Below are positions 53,290 to 62,633 of a stretch of 64,000 nt of DNA, piece by piece (the stretch's first letter is position 1; every line of letters starts with the position of its first letter). The stretch lies in assembly GCA_019353055.1 (NCBI GenBank), contig JABAHL010000002.1, positions 248,001 through 312,000 on the forward strand. The letters run 5' to 3'. Source of the DNA: Faucicola osloensis_C. Its GTDB lineage: Bacteria > Pseudomonadota > Gammaproteobacteria > Pseudomonadales > Moraxellaceae. A program made the translations under genes and the position numbers. The notes under the pieces were generated by a model. That model ran no database searches. It had not been told where the DNA came from and was given only the letters and a program-made list of their open reading frames with translations.

Positions 53290-54018
53290 ATGTCTGATAA
53301 AGCTCCCCGTTACCAACGTATTTTGCTCAAACTCTCTGGCGAGGCCCTGGCAGGCAAAAATGATATGGGGATTGATTCAGGCGTATTAGACAACATGAGT
53401 CTTGCGATTGCGCACTTGGTAGGATTGGGTGTACAAGTGGGTATCGTGGTCGGTGGTGGCAACTTGTACCGTGGCGCTGCGCTACAAAAACAAGGCTTGG
53501 TGGGCCGTGTCACAGGCGACCAAATGGGTATGCTTGCGACCGTGATGAATGGCTTGGCGATGCGTGACGCCTTGGAGCGCCGTAATATCAAATGCCGTTT
53601 GATGTCAGCCTTGCCAATTGGTGAAGTGACCGAAAACTACAGCAGCCGCAACGCCATTCGCTATTTACAGAACAATGAAGTGTGCGTGTTTGTCGCAGGT
53701 ACCGGCAATCCATTTTTTACCACGGATACCGCAGCATGTTTACGTGGCATCGAGATTGAAGCCAATTTAATCCTAAAAGCCACCAAAGTCGATGGCGTGT
53801 ACAACAAAGACCCAAATACCCATGACGATGCCGTCAAATACGACGAACTTACCTTTGACCAAGTGCTGGATCAAAAATTGGGGGTGATGGATTTGACTGC
53901 GATTGCCTTGCTGCGTGAGCATAACGTACCGCTGCAAGTATTTGATATGGCAAAACCCAATGCACTGCTTCATGTGGTGATGGGCGATTCAGAAGGCACC
54001 AAAGTTATCAATCACTAA
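53290..54018 (+). CDS. pyrH: Uridylate kinase PyrH
   Basis: UMP kinase of the amino-acid-kinase fold, the first gene of the envelope cluster. LLKLSGEALAGKNDMGID and VGIVVGGGNLYRGA bind phosphates. NPFFTTDTAACLRGIEI, KVDGVYNKDP and MDLTAIALLREHNVPLQVF are family blocks. 242 aa, matching E. coli. AAGAGG lies before the ATG. Upstream 197 bp show only a weak promoter-like AT-rich segment. Confidence 0.97.
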   Translation: MSDKAPRYQRILLKLSGEALAGKNDMGIDSGVLDNMSLAIAHLVGLGVQVGIVVGGGNLYRGAALQKQGLVGRVTGDQMGMLATVMNGLAMRDALERRNIKCRLMSALPIGEVTENYSSRNAIRYLQNNEVCVFVAGTGNPFFTTDTAACLRGIEIEANLILKATKVDGVYNKDPNTHDDAVKYDELTFDQVLDQKLGVMDLTAIALLREHNVPLQVFDMAKPNALLHVVMGDSEGTKVINH

Positions 54019-54057
54019 TTTCTAAATTTGACATATATAGTTTTAAAAGGACACAAC

Positions 54058-54612
54058 ATGATTAACGATATTAAAAAACAAGGCGAAGACAAAATGAAAA
54101 AGGCGATTGAAGCCTTAGAAAATGCCTTTAGTAAATTACGTACAGGTCGCGCCCATCCTGGTATTTTGCAGGGTGTGATGGTGTCTTACTATGGCTCTGA
54201 GATGCCACTTAATCAAGTGGCGAGCATCAACGTTGAAGACTCGCGTACCCTGTTAGTGCAGCCTTTCGACCGTAGCATGGTGCAGGCAGTCGACAAAGCA
54301 ATTCGTGAATCAGATTTGGGTCTTAACCCAATGAGCGCAGAAGTGATTCGGGTACCACTACCCGCATTGACGGAAGAAACCCGTAAAGATATGCAAAAAT
54401 TGGCACGTCATGAAGCCGAAGAGCGCCGCGTATCTGTGCGTAATGCCCGCCGTGATGCCAACAATGCCTTAAAAGCCTTGGTAAAAGACAAGCAAATCTC
54501 AGAAGACGATGAACGCCGCGCCAATGACGACATCCAAAAAATGACCGATAAATATATTGATAGCATTGATAAAATGCTCTCTAGCAAAGAAGCAGAGTTA
54601 ATGGCCGTTTAA
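54058..54612 (+). CDS. frr: Ribosome recycling factor
   Basis: Releases ribosomes from mRNA with EF-G. Full length (184 aa). Starts MINDIKKQGEDKMKKAIEAL. Conserved LRTGRAHPGIL and VQPFDRSMVQAVDKAI. The ATG at 54058 follows AAAAGGA; a TTG-started extension to 54028 is not convincing. It starts 39 nt after pyrH, in the invariant pyrH-frr order. Confidence 0.97.
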   Translation: MINDIKKQGEDKMKKAIEALENAFSKLRTGRAHPGILQGVMVSYYGSEMPLNQVASINVEDSRTLLVQPFDRSMVQAVDKAIRESDLGLNPMSAEVIRVPLPALTEETRKDMQKLARHEAEERRVSVRNARRDANNALKALVKDKQISEDDERRANDDIQKMTDKYIDSIDKMLSSKEAELMAV

Positions 54613-54656
54613 TCGTTATTTATCCAATAAAAGAACTAATTCATAAGAAGTAGGTC

Positions 54657-55397
54657 ATGGTTGAGTCAAAGGCAGCAATGCCACAACATATTGCCATCAT
54701 TATGGATGGCAATAACCGCTATGCCAAAGCACATGGGCTACCAACCGGTGGCGGGCATATTGCCGGCAAAGATAATTTAGACCCTTTGGTTGAGCATTGC
54801 ATGGATATTGGTATTCGTGCGTTGACGGTGTTTGCTTTTTCTAGCGAAAATTGGCAGCGCCCAGCCAATGAAGTGGCGTTATTGATGACGCTACTGGAGC
54901 AAACCGTCCATGACCAATTACCGCGGATGCTGCGGCATCAAATTTCTTTGCGCTTTATCGGTGACAGGAGTACCTTGACGCCGCATTTACGCGCCATTAT
55001 GCAAGATGCAGAAGAGCAAACTGCCCACTTTACTAAGATGAGTTTGGTGATTGCCATCAGCTACGGCGGTCAGTGGGACATTGTCAATGCCTGCCGCCAA
55101 GTTGCCAAACAAGTGGAAGAAGGCGCACTTACTGCCGATGCCATTACCCAAGACGATTTTGCACGGCACCTGTCGCTATCGGATTTACCAGCGGTTGATA
55201 TGTTAATCCGTACAGGGGGCGATTACCGTATTTCTAATTTTCTACTGTGGCAATGTGCGTATGCTGAGTTATTTTTTACCGAAACGCTTTGGCCAGAGTT
55301 TAAGGCGGCTGAATTAGACCAAATGATTGATATTTTCATGGGTCGTGAGCGTCGATTTGGTAAGACCAGCGAGCAAGTATTAGGTTTGGGCTTTTAA
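54657..55397 (+). CDS. uppS: Isoprenyl transferase (undecaprenyl diphosphate synthase)
   Basis: cis-Prenyltransferase that makes the C55 lipid carrier for peptidoglycan and O-antigen. The N-terminal motif is IAIIMDGNNRYAKAHGLP (catalytic Asp); the usual MDGNGRW reads MDGNNRY. Later motifs: FAFSSENWQRP and LIRTGGDYRISNFLLWQ. 246 aa. Followed 20 nt later by cdsA, as usual. Confidence 0.95.
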   Translation: MVESKAAMPQHIAIIMDGNNRYAKAHGLPTGGGHIAGKDNLDPLVEHCMDIGIRALTVFAFSSENWQRPANEVALLMTLLEQTVHDQLPRMLRHQISLRFIGDRSTLTPHLRAIMQDAEEQTAHFTKMSLVIAISYGGQWDIVNACRQVAKQVEEGALTADAITQDDFARHLSLSDLPAVDMLIRTGGDYRISNFLLWQCAYAELFFTETLWPEFKAAELDQMIDIFMGRERRFGKTSEQVLGLGF

Positions 55398-55416
55398 TTA
55401 ATCAATAGGAATTGTC

Positions 55417-56304
55417 ATGTGGGAACGCATTAGAACCGCCATTATTTTGTTAGTGATTGTTGGCGTTGCAATGTTTGCTACCCGCGAGCCTATTTTGATG
55501 TTGCCGCTATTGTTAGTCGGTGCAGGCTTTGGGGCTTTTGAGTGGTCAAAGCTCATGCCGTCACTTGAACAAAATTCTGGCAGTTATGTACCGCCTACCA
55601 CCCAAATTCCCACCAAACCTGCCAAGCCAATCGATTATATGTATACCCTTGTGATGCTAGGGATTGTCAGTGTGTTATTGGTGATGGCAAAGCTAACTGG
55701 TAGTATAGCCTCTTGGGTGTTTTTTTGGCTGGTTGCGGCGCTGATTTGGTTGGTAGCGATTGGCTGGATTCGTCGTTATCCCAATAATACGCAAGCTTGG
55801 TATGGTAAGCAGTTATACGTCATCGGTATGATTGTACTGTCATCCGCCATTACTGCGATGTACTATCTGTGGTTACTTTCAGCTTGGTGGCTGCTATATG
55901 TGTTTGTATTAGTGTGGTGCGCGGATAGCGGTGCTTACTTTGTCGGACGAAAGCTTGGCAGACGCAAGATGTCCCCGCACGTCTCACCCAATAAAAGTGT
56001 GGAAGGCTTATTAGGCGGACTTGCTACAGGTACGCTTGTGGTGATTGGCGTCTCTTTTGGGTTGTTAAACGATTGGTCGATGACGGTTATTGGCGTGTTT
56101 TTACTCTTATCCTTGCTCACTATCATCATGTCCGTGTTCGGTGATTTATTTGAGAGTATGCTAAAGCGCCATGCAGGAGTCAAAGATGCCGGGGCATTGT
56201 TGCCAGGACATGGGGGCATTCTTGATCGTATTGACTCGCAGCTTTCAGCCGTGCCAATTTTTGCGTTGGGGTTTTGGGCGATGAAATTTTACGGATTAAT
56301 TTAA
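55417..56304 (+). CDS. cdsA: Phosphatidate cytidylyltransferase
   Basis: Integral membrane enzyme that makes CDP-diacylglycerol for phospholipid synthesis. 295 aa with about seven to eight hydrophobic helices. The C-terminal signature SVFGDLFESMLKRHAGVKD followed by GALLPGHGGILDRIDS is diagnostic. WCADSGAYFVGRKLGRRK precedes it. It follows uppS closely and is separated by 265 bp from dxr. Confidence 0.95.
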   Translation: MWERIRTAIILLVIVGVAMFATREPILMLPLLLVGAGFGAFEWSKLMPSLEQNSGSYVPPTTQIPTKPAKPIDYMYTLVMLGIVSVLLVMAKLTGSIASWVFFWLVAALIWLVAIGWIRRYPNNTQAWYGKQLYVIGMIVLSSAITAMYYLWLLSAWWLLYVFVLVWCADSGAYFVGRKLGRRKMSPHVSPNKSVEGLLGGLATGTLVVIGVSFGLLNDWSMTVIGVFLLLSLLTIIMSVFGDLFESMLKRHAGVKDAGALLPGHGGILDRIDSQLSAVPIFALGFWAMKFYGLI

Positions 56305-56492
56305 TGCTACATTGCATTTATTTTTCAAAAATTTTCACCTCTGCTTAATACCAAGTTGTTCAATTCCAATATAGCCAATATCAATTTATTCAATCCGCCA
56401 ATAAATGCAAGCTTGTGTTTCATCCAATCTTTTTTGCGCAACTGCTTGTCGATTGATGCTTAAAAATCTTCTCGCATGTTAATATGCTTAGC

Positions 56493-56513
56493 ACAGTGGC
56501 AATTTGCCGCTGT
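56493..56513. repeat. Near-perfect inverted repeat in the cdsA-dxr spacer
   Basis: ACAGTGGCAA-T-TTGCCGCTGT: 10-nt arms with one G-T pair, 57 nt before the dxr ATG. A second smaller inverted repeat, GCAT-GTTAAT-ATGC, lies just upstream (56475-56488 by eye). No T-run follows, so it is not a simple terminator. Confidence 0.6.
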
Positions 56514-56569
56514 AAACGCAAAATGTTAGGTTTAACTGCTGTCTGCCCGCAACTTACTAGGTCATTGTA

Positions 56570-57790
56570 ATGCTATCTTCAAATCACACTATACCGCAAA
56601 AAAACATTGCTATTATGGGCGCAACAGGCTCTATCGGCGATAGTACGCTATCGGTCGTCAGTCAGCATCCTGATTTGTATAACGTGGTCGGGGTGACAGG
56701 GTTTTCACGGCTGGATAAACTGTTGAGCATTTGCCAGCAATTTAAGCCAAGCTATGTTTGTGTTGGCAAAGAAAAAGAACAAGTATTTGCGCAGATGCTC
56801 AGCGAGGCTCATCTAAGCTGCAAGATTTTGATTGGCGAGCAAGGCTTGATTGAGCTTGCCACGCTAGCAGAAGTAGACATGGTGGTTGCGGCTATCGTCG
56901 GTGCTGCAGGGTTGCCATCAACACTGGCAGCGGCTAACGCGGGTAAAACGATTTTGCTTGCCAATAAAGAAGCGTTAGTGATGGCAGGTGAGCTGATGAT
57001 TAAAGCCGTCAAGCAGTCAAATGCCAAATTGCTGCCAATTGATAGCGAGCACAATGCCATTTTTCAATGTTTGCCTACCGCGGTGCAACAACAGCGCAAT
57101 GCCATTCATGACGATAACCATGGTATTAAAAAGCTTTGGTTAACGGCATCAGGTGGGCCGTTTTTGCACAAAACACTTGACGATATGAAACTCGCCAGTG
57201 TTGCAGAGGCTGTCAAGCACCCCAACTGGTCTATGGGGCAAAAAATATCGGTAGATAGTGCCACCATGATGAATAAAGGTTTGGAGCTGATTGAAGCAAG
57301 TTTCTTATTTGATATGCCGGTCTCTGAGATTGAAGTGGTCATTCATCCGCAAAGTATCGTGCACTCTATGGTTGAATACAATGATGGTAGCTTTTTAGCG
57401 CAGCTTGGCAGTCCTGATATGCGTACCCCCATTGCCCATGCTATGGCATACCCCAATCGTATCAGCAGTGGGGTGGAACGATTAGATATTTTTAAGTTAA
57501 GTAATTTAAATTTTGTTCGACCTGATTTAGAAAAGTTTAAATGCTTAGGGTTGGCTTATCAAGCCATGCAACAAGGTAGCTATGCGTGTATCGCCTTGAA
57601 TGCCAGTAATGAGATAGCCGTTCAAGCGTTTTTAAACGGTGACATCCGTTTAACCGATATCGCTGATATCAATGAAAAAGTGCTATTGCAAGCCGAAAAA
57701 CAGCCGATTGGGTCATTGCAAGCAATTTTGGCAGTCGATAAACTAAGCCGTGAACAAGCACACCAATGTATTGCCGCTTTAAACGCTTAG
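56570..57790 (+). CDS. dxr: 1-deoxy-D-xylulose-5-phosphate reductoisomerase
   Basis: Makes 2-C-methyl-D-erythritol 4-phosphate in the non-mevalonate isoprenoid pathway. The NADPH-binding motif is IMGATGSIGDSTL near the N-terminus. Also LLANKEALVMAG, the catalytic segment PIDSEHNAIFQCL, ASGGPF and KISVDSATMMNKGLELIEA. 406 aa, full length. AGGTCATTGTA lies before the ATG. Confidence 0.96.
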   Translation: MLSSNHTIPQKNIAIMGATGSIGDSTLSVVSQHPDLYNVVGVTGFSRLDKLLSICQQFKPSYVCVGKEKEQVFAQMLSEAHLSCKILIGEQGLIELATLAEVDMVVAAIVGAAGLPSTLAAANAGKTILLANKEALVMAGELMIKAVKQSNAKLLPIDSEHNAIFQCLPTAVQQQRNAIHDDNHGIKKLWLTASGGPFLHKTLDDMKLASVAEAVKHPNWSMGQKISVDSATMMNKGLELIEASFLFDMPVSEIEVVIHPQSIVHSMVEYNDGSFLAQLGSPDMRTPIAHAMAYPNRISSGVERLDIFKLSNLNFVRPDLEKFKCLGLAYQAMQQGSYACIALNASNEIAVQAFLNGDIRLTDIADINEKVLLQAEKQPIGSLQAILAVDKLSREQAHQCIAALNA

Positions 57791-57918
57791 ATAATGCTTA
57801 AAAAAGCTTAAAAATAGTTGGCAACACTGGTTGATAATCGTTAAAAATGACTACATAAATTATTAAGATACCGATAGTTAAATTATTTTTAGCCTGTGAT
57901 TTTGTCAAAAGGATAGCC

Positions 57919-59286
57919 ATGAATTTTATCTTGACCGTTTTAGCTGCGATTGTGGTACTAGGACCTTTGGTTGCGCTACATGAGTGGGGGCATTATATTG
58001 TTGCTCGGCTATGCGGTGTCAAGGTATTGACCTATTCAATTGGGTTTGGTCCAAAGCTGCTAAGCTGGACCAGTAAAAAAACTGGGATTAATTATGCGGT
58101 CTCTGCGATTCCGCTTGGCGGTTATGTCAAAATGCTCGATGAGCGAGAAGGCAAAGTCAATCCAGCCGAACGTCATTTAGCCTTTAATACCCAACAACCT
58201 TGGAAAAAAATTGCCATCGTCGCAGCAGGTCCGGTGATGAACTTACTGATTGCGATTTTTTTGTATTGGCTGCTATTTATCACCCCAACCCAAGTATTGG
58301 CGACCAAAGTCGGCAGTATTTTGCCCAATTCACCCGTCAGTCAAACCAGTCTGACAGTCGGTGACGAAATTGTTGCGGTCGATAATAAACCCATCCAAAG
58401 TTGGCAAGATATTAACTATGCGTTAGCCGATCGCATGGGTGAGTCGGGGCAAGTTAATTTAACAGTGAATGGCGCGCAAGGTCCAACCAATGTTGCCGTG
58501 CCGATACAGCGCTTTATGAAAGTAGAAGCAGGTAAAGCAACCAATCCCATTGATAGTCTAGGCGCGATTCCGTGGCAACCAAAAATTCCGGCGGTGGTCG
58601 GTGAAATTGTCCCAAATAGCGCTGCCGCGCGTCAAGGTCTGCAAGTCGGTGATACCATCAGTCGTGTCAATGGTCAACCAGTGAGCGATTGGCTGGCGTT
58701 TTCACAAGTTGTCAAATCAAGCCCCGAGCAGTTATTAACCCTTGAAGTACAGCGCCAAGGCAAAATCATCCCCTTAAAAGTCATGCCACAAGCAAAAAAA
58801 GATACCATGGGTAATCGATTTGGACAAATTGGCGCAGCGGCAGCGGCATCTAAGATTACGCCACCACCTGAGTATATAAAAACCATTCAATATACCCCCA
58901 TCCAAGCGGTCGAAAAATCCGTGCATCAAACTGTCGATTTAAGTGCCATGACCCTCAAATCAATGGGTAAAATGTTGACGGGCACCATTGGGGTAGAGAA
59001 CCTATCAGGTCCCATTACCATTGCCAAAGTCGCCAATCAAAGTTTTAGCATCGGTTGGGAAGCGGTATTGTCATTTATGGCGATTATCAGTTTAAGCCTT
59101 GCTGTGCTCAATTTATTACCTGTACCTGTGCTTGATGGCGGTCATATTGTCATGTATGCCTATGAGGCTATTTTTGGTAAACCCATGCCTGAAAAAGTAC
59201 AAATGATGGGAATGAATATTGGTTTAGTTTTGCTTGCAGGTTTCATGCTGTTGGCGATTGGTAACGATATCTCACGCTTGTTTTAA
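57919..59286 (+). CDS. rseP: RseP site-2 intramembrane zinc metalloprotease
   Basis: Inner-membrane protease of the sigma-E envelope-stress cascade that cuts the anti-sigma factor within the membrane. The zinc motif HEWGH is at residues 21-25; E. coli has HEFGH. Two PDZ domains follow (about residues 120-290). The third metal ligand is in LLPVPVLDGGHIV near the C-terminus. 455 aa. AAAAGGATAGCC precedes the ATG. It lies between dxr and bamA as usual. Confidence 0.95.
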   Translation: MNFILTVLAAIVVLGPLVALHEWGHYIVARLCGVKVLTYSIGFGPKLLSWTSKKTGINYAVSAIPLGGYVKMLDEREGKVNPAERHLAFNTQQPWKKIAIVAAGPVMNLLIAIFLYWLLFITPTQVLATKVGSILPNSPVSQTSLTVGDEIVAVDNKPIQSWQDINYALADRMGESGQVNLTVNGAQGPTNVAVPIQRFMKVEAGKATNPIDSLGAIPWQPKIPAVVGEIVPNSAAARQGLQVGDTISRVNGQPVSDWLAFSQVVKSSPEQLLTLEVQRQGKIIPLKVMPQAKKDTMGNRFGQIGAAAAASKITPPPEYIKTIQYTPIQAVEKSVHQTVDLSAMTLKSMGKMLTGTIGVENLSGPITIAKVANQSFSIGWEAVLSFMAIISLSLAVLNLLPVPVLDGGHIVMYAYEAIFGKPMPEKVQMMGMNIGLVLLAGFMLLAIGNDISRLF

Positions 59287-59604
59287 TCGACCCAAATTTG
59301 GCTAAAATATTGATTTGTAGTTTTGTTTTTTCGCTAGACTTTACGCAAAATTTAGCTTACCTTATGCCAGTAAAATTTATTTACGGATCTCTTGTACTTT
59401 GATAATACAAGCTACACATCAAAGACAAATTATTACTAGAAGTTTAATCAAGTCACCCTTTTTGATAGCATCTGTCATTTTTAGCTAACTTAAATTAGAT
59501 TACCAAACCTAGATAAAGACCTTTGGATAACTAATTTTGGATACCTAAAAGTGACAGGTTTCATGCATTATCTTTGGGCAGTCGTCAATTCGGAAACAAG
59601 TTAT
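59287..59604. other. Intergenic region between rseP and bamA
   Basis: 318 bp, AT-rich. An inverted repeat CTTGTA-(9)-TACAAG at 59391-59411 overlaps a -10-like GATAAT, with TTTACG upstream at short spacing, so a promoter for bamA is possible but weak. No gene or terminator is seen. Confidence 0.4.
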
Positions 59605-61998
59605 ATGCGAAATTCAGCGTTATTTTTGGTTGCACCGTTAGCACTCGTTACCTCGTATGCACAAGCGGCAAATTTTACCGTGAGCGATATTCAATTTAAT
59701 GGATTGACACGGGTATCCGCTGATAACCTCTATCCCGTGCTTGCTGTCAATACCGGTGAAGTAGCAAACGATGCCAATATCGCAGCTAGTATCAAAGCCC
59801 TCTATGAAACTGGCAATTTCTCAGACGTTAAAGCATCCCAATCAGGCAATAAATTGGTATTTGACGTGGTAGAGCGCCCAATTATCGCAAGTGTTACTTA
59901 TGACGGTAATAAACTGATTCCAAAAGAAGCATTGACCGAAGGCCTAAAACGTATTGGCATTGTAGAAGGCAATGTGTTAAAACAGGCGACAGTTGAGCAA
60001 GTCCAAAATGAGCTAAAACAGCAATACAATCAGCAAGGTTATTATAATAGCGAAGTTACGGTGACCCAAACGCCCTTAGACAATAACCGCGTTGCGCTTA
60101 AATTTAATTTTGTTGAAGGTAAAGCTGCGCGTGTTGTCGATATCAAGGTGATTGGCAATAAACATTTTAGCGACAAAGAAATCAGACAGGCGATGAGCAT
60201 CAAAGAAAGCTCATGGGTCAATGTGATTAGCAAATCTGACCGCTATGCCAAAGAAAAGCTTGCGGCAAGTTTAGAAAATGTCACCGCCATGTACCAAAAC
60301 GCGGGCTTCGTCAAATTCACCATCAATGATGCCACCATTAATTTAAGTCCAGAAAAAGACAAAGTGTTTATTGAGCTCAATCTTACTGAAGGTGAGCAAT
60401 ATAAATTTGGCAATGTCAACTTTATGGGTACGCCCAACTACGATACTGACAAGCTTCGTAAGCAGGTGGCATTTAAACCAGGCGAGCGTTATTCACAACG
60501 TCAAATGACGACAACCTTACAAAATCTTGGCACATTGTATGGTAACGATGGCTACTATTTTGCCCAAATCCGCCCCGTGCCGCGTATCAATGGAGATACT
60601 CGCACCGTAGATGTCGATTTCTTTATTGACCCTGTGCGCCCTGTGTATGTTCGCCGTATCAATTTTACCGGTAACAATAAAACCGCAGATGAAGTATTGC
60701 GCCGAGAAATGCGCCAAATGGAAGGCGCATTGGCTTCCAATGAAAAAATCGATTTGTCGCGCACGCGTTTGATGCGTACAGGCTTCTTCAAAACTGTCAA
60801 CATGGATGTCAAACCTGTCCCTAACACCCCCGATCAGGTGGATATCAATGTCGCAGTAGAGGAGCAACCATCAGGGACTAGTACCATTGCGGCTGGTTAT
60901 TCACAAAGTGGTGGTATCACTTTCCAAGCAGGTTTAAGTCAATCCAACTTTTTGGGTACAGGTAATCAGGTCAATATTTCGTTATCGCGTTCTCAGACGT
61001 TAGATAGTTATAATTTGGGCTATACCAACCCGTACTTTACCCCAGATGGGATATCGCAAAGTGCCAGTATTTATGCCCGCAGAACCAAATATGACAGCAA
61101 AAACATTTCAAACTATGTCACCGATTCGTATGGCGGCACCTTAGGTTTTAGCTATCCGATTGATGAAAATAAGAGTTTAAGTGCCGGTCTCACACTTGAT
61201 AGTACCCAAATCAAAGCAGGTGCTTTGTTAGCGGTATCAAACTATCAATACTTAAAAGACGAAGGTGCTCTGCAAGTAGGTTCAGACTCTGATGGCAATG
61301 AATCATTCGAATCAGACCCATTTAATACCGCGAGCCTAAATTTAGGCTGGAATATGAACACGCTTGACCGTGGGCGTTTTCCAACCAACGGTATGTCACA
61401 TAACGTCAATTTGGAACTGGCCTTCGGTGATGCCACTTACCAAAAACTGGTCTACCAAGGAAACTACTATCGCCCATTCCTAAAAAATACCGTACTACGC
61501 GGTTATACCAAGTTAGGATATGGTAACGATTTACCTTTCTGGAAAAATTTCTTCGCAGGGGGTTATGGCTCAGTGCGTGGTTATCAGAATGCCACTTTAG
61601 GCCCTACCAGTAATCGTTATTACCCAGTGAAAAATAATAGTGGGGTCGATAATTACCCAGAAGAGATTGGCGGTAATGCACTCGCGCAAGTGGGTACTGA
61701 ATTAATCTTGCCGATGCCGTTTAAAGGCGATTGGGCAGACCAAATCCGTCCGGTGTTATTTGTTGAAGGGGCACAAGTGTTTGACACCACCAATAAATAT
61801 GACCAAAAAGTCACAGTGGGTGGCAATACCGTATCGCTATTAAATGAAAAAGACAATAACATGCGTTTTAGCGCGGGTGCGGGTTTCACTTGGATTACCC
61901 CAATTGGTCCAATCTCATTAAGCTATGCCGTTCCGCTCAATGATAAAGATAAAGATAAAGTCGACAATGTACAGTTCGAAATTGGACGTACATTCTAA
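59605..61998 (+). CDS. bamA: Outer membrane protein assembly factor BamA
   Basis: Core of the beta-barrel assembly machine. From the ATG at 59605, a signal peptide (cleavage at YAQA-ANF) leads to five POTRA domains (about residues 20-420) and a C-terminal 16-strand barrel. The conserved barrel motif VRGY is in GGYGSVRGYQNATLGP, and the final residue is Phe, as for outer-membrane barrels. About 797 aa, in the family range. The reading frame starts 54 nt earlier, but that start gives a poor signal peptide. It is followed 13 nt later by skp. Confidence 0.96.
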   Translation: MRNSALFLVAPLALVTSYAQAANFTVSDIQFNGLTRVSADNLYPVLAVNTGEVANDANIAASIKALYETGNFSDVKASQSGNKLVFDVVERPIIASVTYDGNKLIPKEALTEGLKRIGIVEGNVLKQATVEQVQNELKQQYNQQGYYNSEVTVTQTPLDNNRVALKFNFVEGKAARVVDIKVIGNKHFSDKEIRQAMSIKESSWVNVISKSDRYAKEKLAASLENVTAMYQNAGFVKFTINDATINLSPEKDKVFIELNLTEGEQYKFGNVNFMGTPNYDTDKLRKQVAFKPGERYSQRQMTTTLQNLGTLYGNDGYYFAQIRPVPRINGDTRTVDVDFFIDPVRPVYVRRINFTGNNKTADEVLRREMRQMEGALASNEKIDLSRTRLMRTGFFKTVNMDVKPVPNTPDQVDINVAVEEQPSGTSTIAAGYSQSGGITFQAGLSQSNFLGTGNQVNISLSRSQTLDSYNLGYTNPYFTPDGISQSASIYARRTKYDSKNISNYVTDSYGGTLGFSYPIDENKSLSAGLTLDSTQIKAGALLAVSNYQYLKDEGALQVGSDSDGNESFESDPFNTASLNLGWNMNTLDRGRFPTNGMSHNVNLELAFGDATYQKLVYQGNYYRPFLKNTVLRGYTKLGYGNDLPFWKNFFAGGYGSVRGYQNATLGPTSNRYYPVKNNSGVDNYPEEIGGNALAQVGTELILPMPFKGDWADQIRPVLFVEGAQVFDTTNKYDQKVTVGGNTVSLLNEKDNNMRFSAGAGFTWITPIGPISLSYAVPLNDKDKDKVDNVQFEIGRTF

Positions 61999-62011
61999 AA
62001 GGTCTATGTAT

Positions 62012-62524
62012 ATGAAAATAATGACTCAGTTAGCCACAGCAAGTATTTTAAGTGTATTGGCAATGCCAGTGTTTGCCAATACCGTTGCGGTTTGGAATTC
62101 CCAAGTTGCCATTAACAATACTAACATCGCCAAAACCAAAATTGGCGTGGTGCAAGCGGCGGTCAAACCAAAGCAGCAGCAGCTTGATAGCTATAAAGCG
62201 ACCATTGAGCGTTTGCAAAAACAATATGCCACGCAAAACGCTCAGATGACCCAAGCACAAAAGGATGATTTGCGTAAGCAAATTCAAACCAACCTACAAA
62301 ATTATGAACAGGTTGCCAGTCAAATCCAGTCCATCATTGATGCCAATGAGGCAGAAGTGATGCAGCGAATTGTCCCCAAAATCCAAGCCATTAAAGAAAA
62401 TATTGTGCGTCAAAAAAATATTGATGTGCTCATTGATAATCGTGATAGAACGGTTAGTTATGTGAAACCTGAATGGGATGTAACGGCAGATTTTACCAAA
62501 GCGATTAATGATCAAGTAAAATAA
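62012..62524 (+). CDS. skp: OmpH/Skp family periplasmic chaperone
   Basis: Periplasmic holdase for outer-membrane proteins, working with BamA. Signal peptide LATASILSVLAMPVFA-NTV. The rest is the typical long helical hairpin, rich in Gln/Lys (LDSYKATIERLQKQYATQNA, QKDDLRKQIQTNLQNYEQVA). 170 aa. AAAAGG is followed by two in-frame ATGs (62006 and 62012); spacing favours 62012. Its overlapping extension into bamA is not real. A terminator follows. Confidence 0.9.
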   Translation: MKIMTQLATASILSVLAMPVFANTVAVWNSQVAINNTNIAKTKIGVVQAAVKPKQQQLDSYKATIERLQKQYATQNAQMTQAQKDDLRKQIQTNLQNYEQVASQIQSIIDANEAEVMQRIVPKIQAIKENIVRQKNIDVLIDNRDRTVSYVKPEWDVTADFTKAINDQVK

Positions 62525-62550
62525 TATTTTTTAAGCTTAGAGGTTTTAGC

Positions 62551-62581
62551 AAAAACGCAATATTCGACTATTGCGTTTTTT
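62551..62581 (+). terminator. Rho-independent terminator after skp
   Basis: AAAAACGCAATA and TATTGCGTTTTT form a 12-bp stem around a 6-nt loop TTCGAC, and T residues follow. It separates bamA-skp from lpxD. Confidence 0.8.
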
Positions 62582-62633
62582 ATTTTGTGTGTAAAATTAA
62601 GGCAAATGTTAAGCAAACGATTGGAGTAATCAC

